Assembly (NCBI GenBank): GCA_033764095.1
Contig: JANRJF010000101.1
Coordinates: 1-12,923 of the forward strand
DNA: 12,923 nt
Direction: 5' to 3'
From: JBDTMT01 sp033764095
GTDB taxonomy: Bacteria; Desulfobacterota; Binatia; HRBIN30; CADEER01
In this document: positions 12,867 to 12,923 of the stretch, in pieces
Layout of the letters: each line of letters starts with the position of its first letter
Position numbering within the stretch: position 1 is the first letter of the stretch
The notes under the pieces: generated by a model
Seen by the model: the letters and a program-made list of their open reading frames with translations, nothing else
Databases searched by the model: none
Told to the model about the DNA's origin: nothing
Translations under genes and position numbers: made by a program

Positions 12867-12923
12867 ATGGAGCTCCTGGTCGCCATCGTCATCGTGGTGG
12901 CGCTGGTCTTCGATTTCGTCAAC
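12867..12923 (+). CDS. PiT-family inorganic phosphate transporter (3' end outside window)
   Basis: Only 19 codons are visible: MELLVAIVIVVALVFDFVN, which matches the start of PiT permeases, where a first membrane helix runs into a FDFxNGFHD-type signature. It begins 3 bases after the DUF47 stop, the standard arrangement for these phosphate:cation symporters. Identification rests on this short stretch plus the neighbour. Confidence 0.8.
   Translation, partial: MELLVAIVIVVALVFDFVN

Overview
This is a very GC-rich chromosomal stretch with 100% bacterial-looking gene structure: short intergenic gaps, Shine-Dalgarno sites on about half of the genes, ATGA stop/start overlaps, and GC-shadow open frames opposite almost every gene. 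No mobile element, CRISPR array, tRNA or rRNA was seen. The mix of a multidomain STAND regulator, secreted Cys-rich proteins, and an N-terminal dockerin-type repeat of the pattern GDCNAD...VN followed by GDADADGD...VN resembles soil/groundwater lineages once called Deltaproteobacteria, in particular Candidatus Binatia-type genomes. That assignment is an inference from remembered protein style, not from a marker gene.

Layout. (1) Bases 3-2639, plus strand: the C-terminal ~880 residues of a STAND-type AAA ATPase with a TPR-like tail; its N-terminal effector domain lies outside the window. (2) 2640-2787: convergent gap with two strong GC-rich palindromes of a shared sequence type, acting as terminators. 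(3) 2788-5309, minus strand: a two-gene ATGA-coupled unit, a 95-residue unknown protein followed by a 745-residue secreted protein with a DNRLRE-like and a PKD-like domain. (4) 5410-5919 minus: small four-helix membrane protein with an HEWGH zinc-protease motif. (5) 6039-6401 minus: YCII/DGPF protein. (6) 6504-7952 plus and 7945-8811 minus: two unrelated alpha/beta hydrolases that converge and overlap by 8 bases. (7) 9031-11850 plus: a 939-residue exported GH17-like glucanase with N-terminal dockerin-like repeats, a Pro/Thr/Ser linker and repeated Cys modules, one of which is inserted between the two catalytic glutamates. (8) 11851-11900: terminator-like palindrome. (9) 11903-12114 minus: a 42-residue single-helix membrane protein, perhaps coupled to a 28-residue signal-peptide-like ORF. 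(10) 12237-12923 plus: DUF47/PhoU-like protein and the first 19 codons of a PiT phosphate transporter, a standard phosphate-uptake pair.

The genes do not form one pathway. The two clear functional units are the DUF47-PiT phosphate operon and the coupled 95-aa/secreted-protein pair. The most distinctive items are the dockerin-GH17 enzyme with a Cys-rich insertion in its barrel, the unexplained coupled secreted-protein pair, the tiny coupled membrane peptide pair, and a pattern in which genes without a Shine-Dalgarno carry a -10-like TA box placed for leaderless transcription. I found no convincing evidence for a wholly new multi-gene system.
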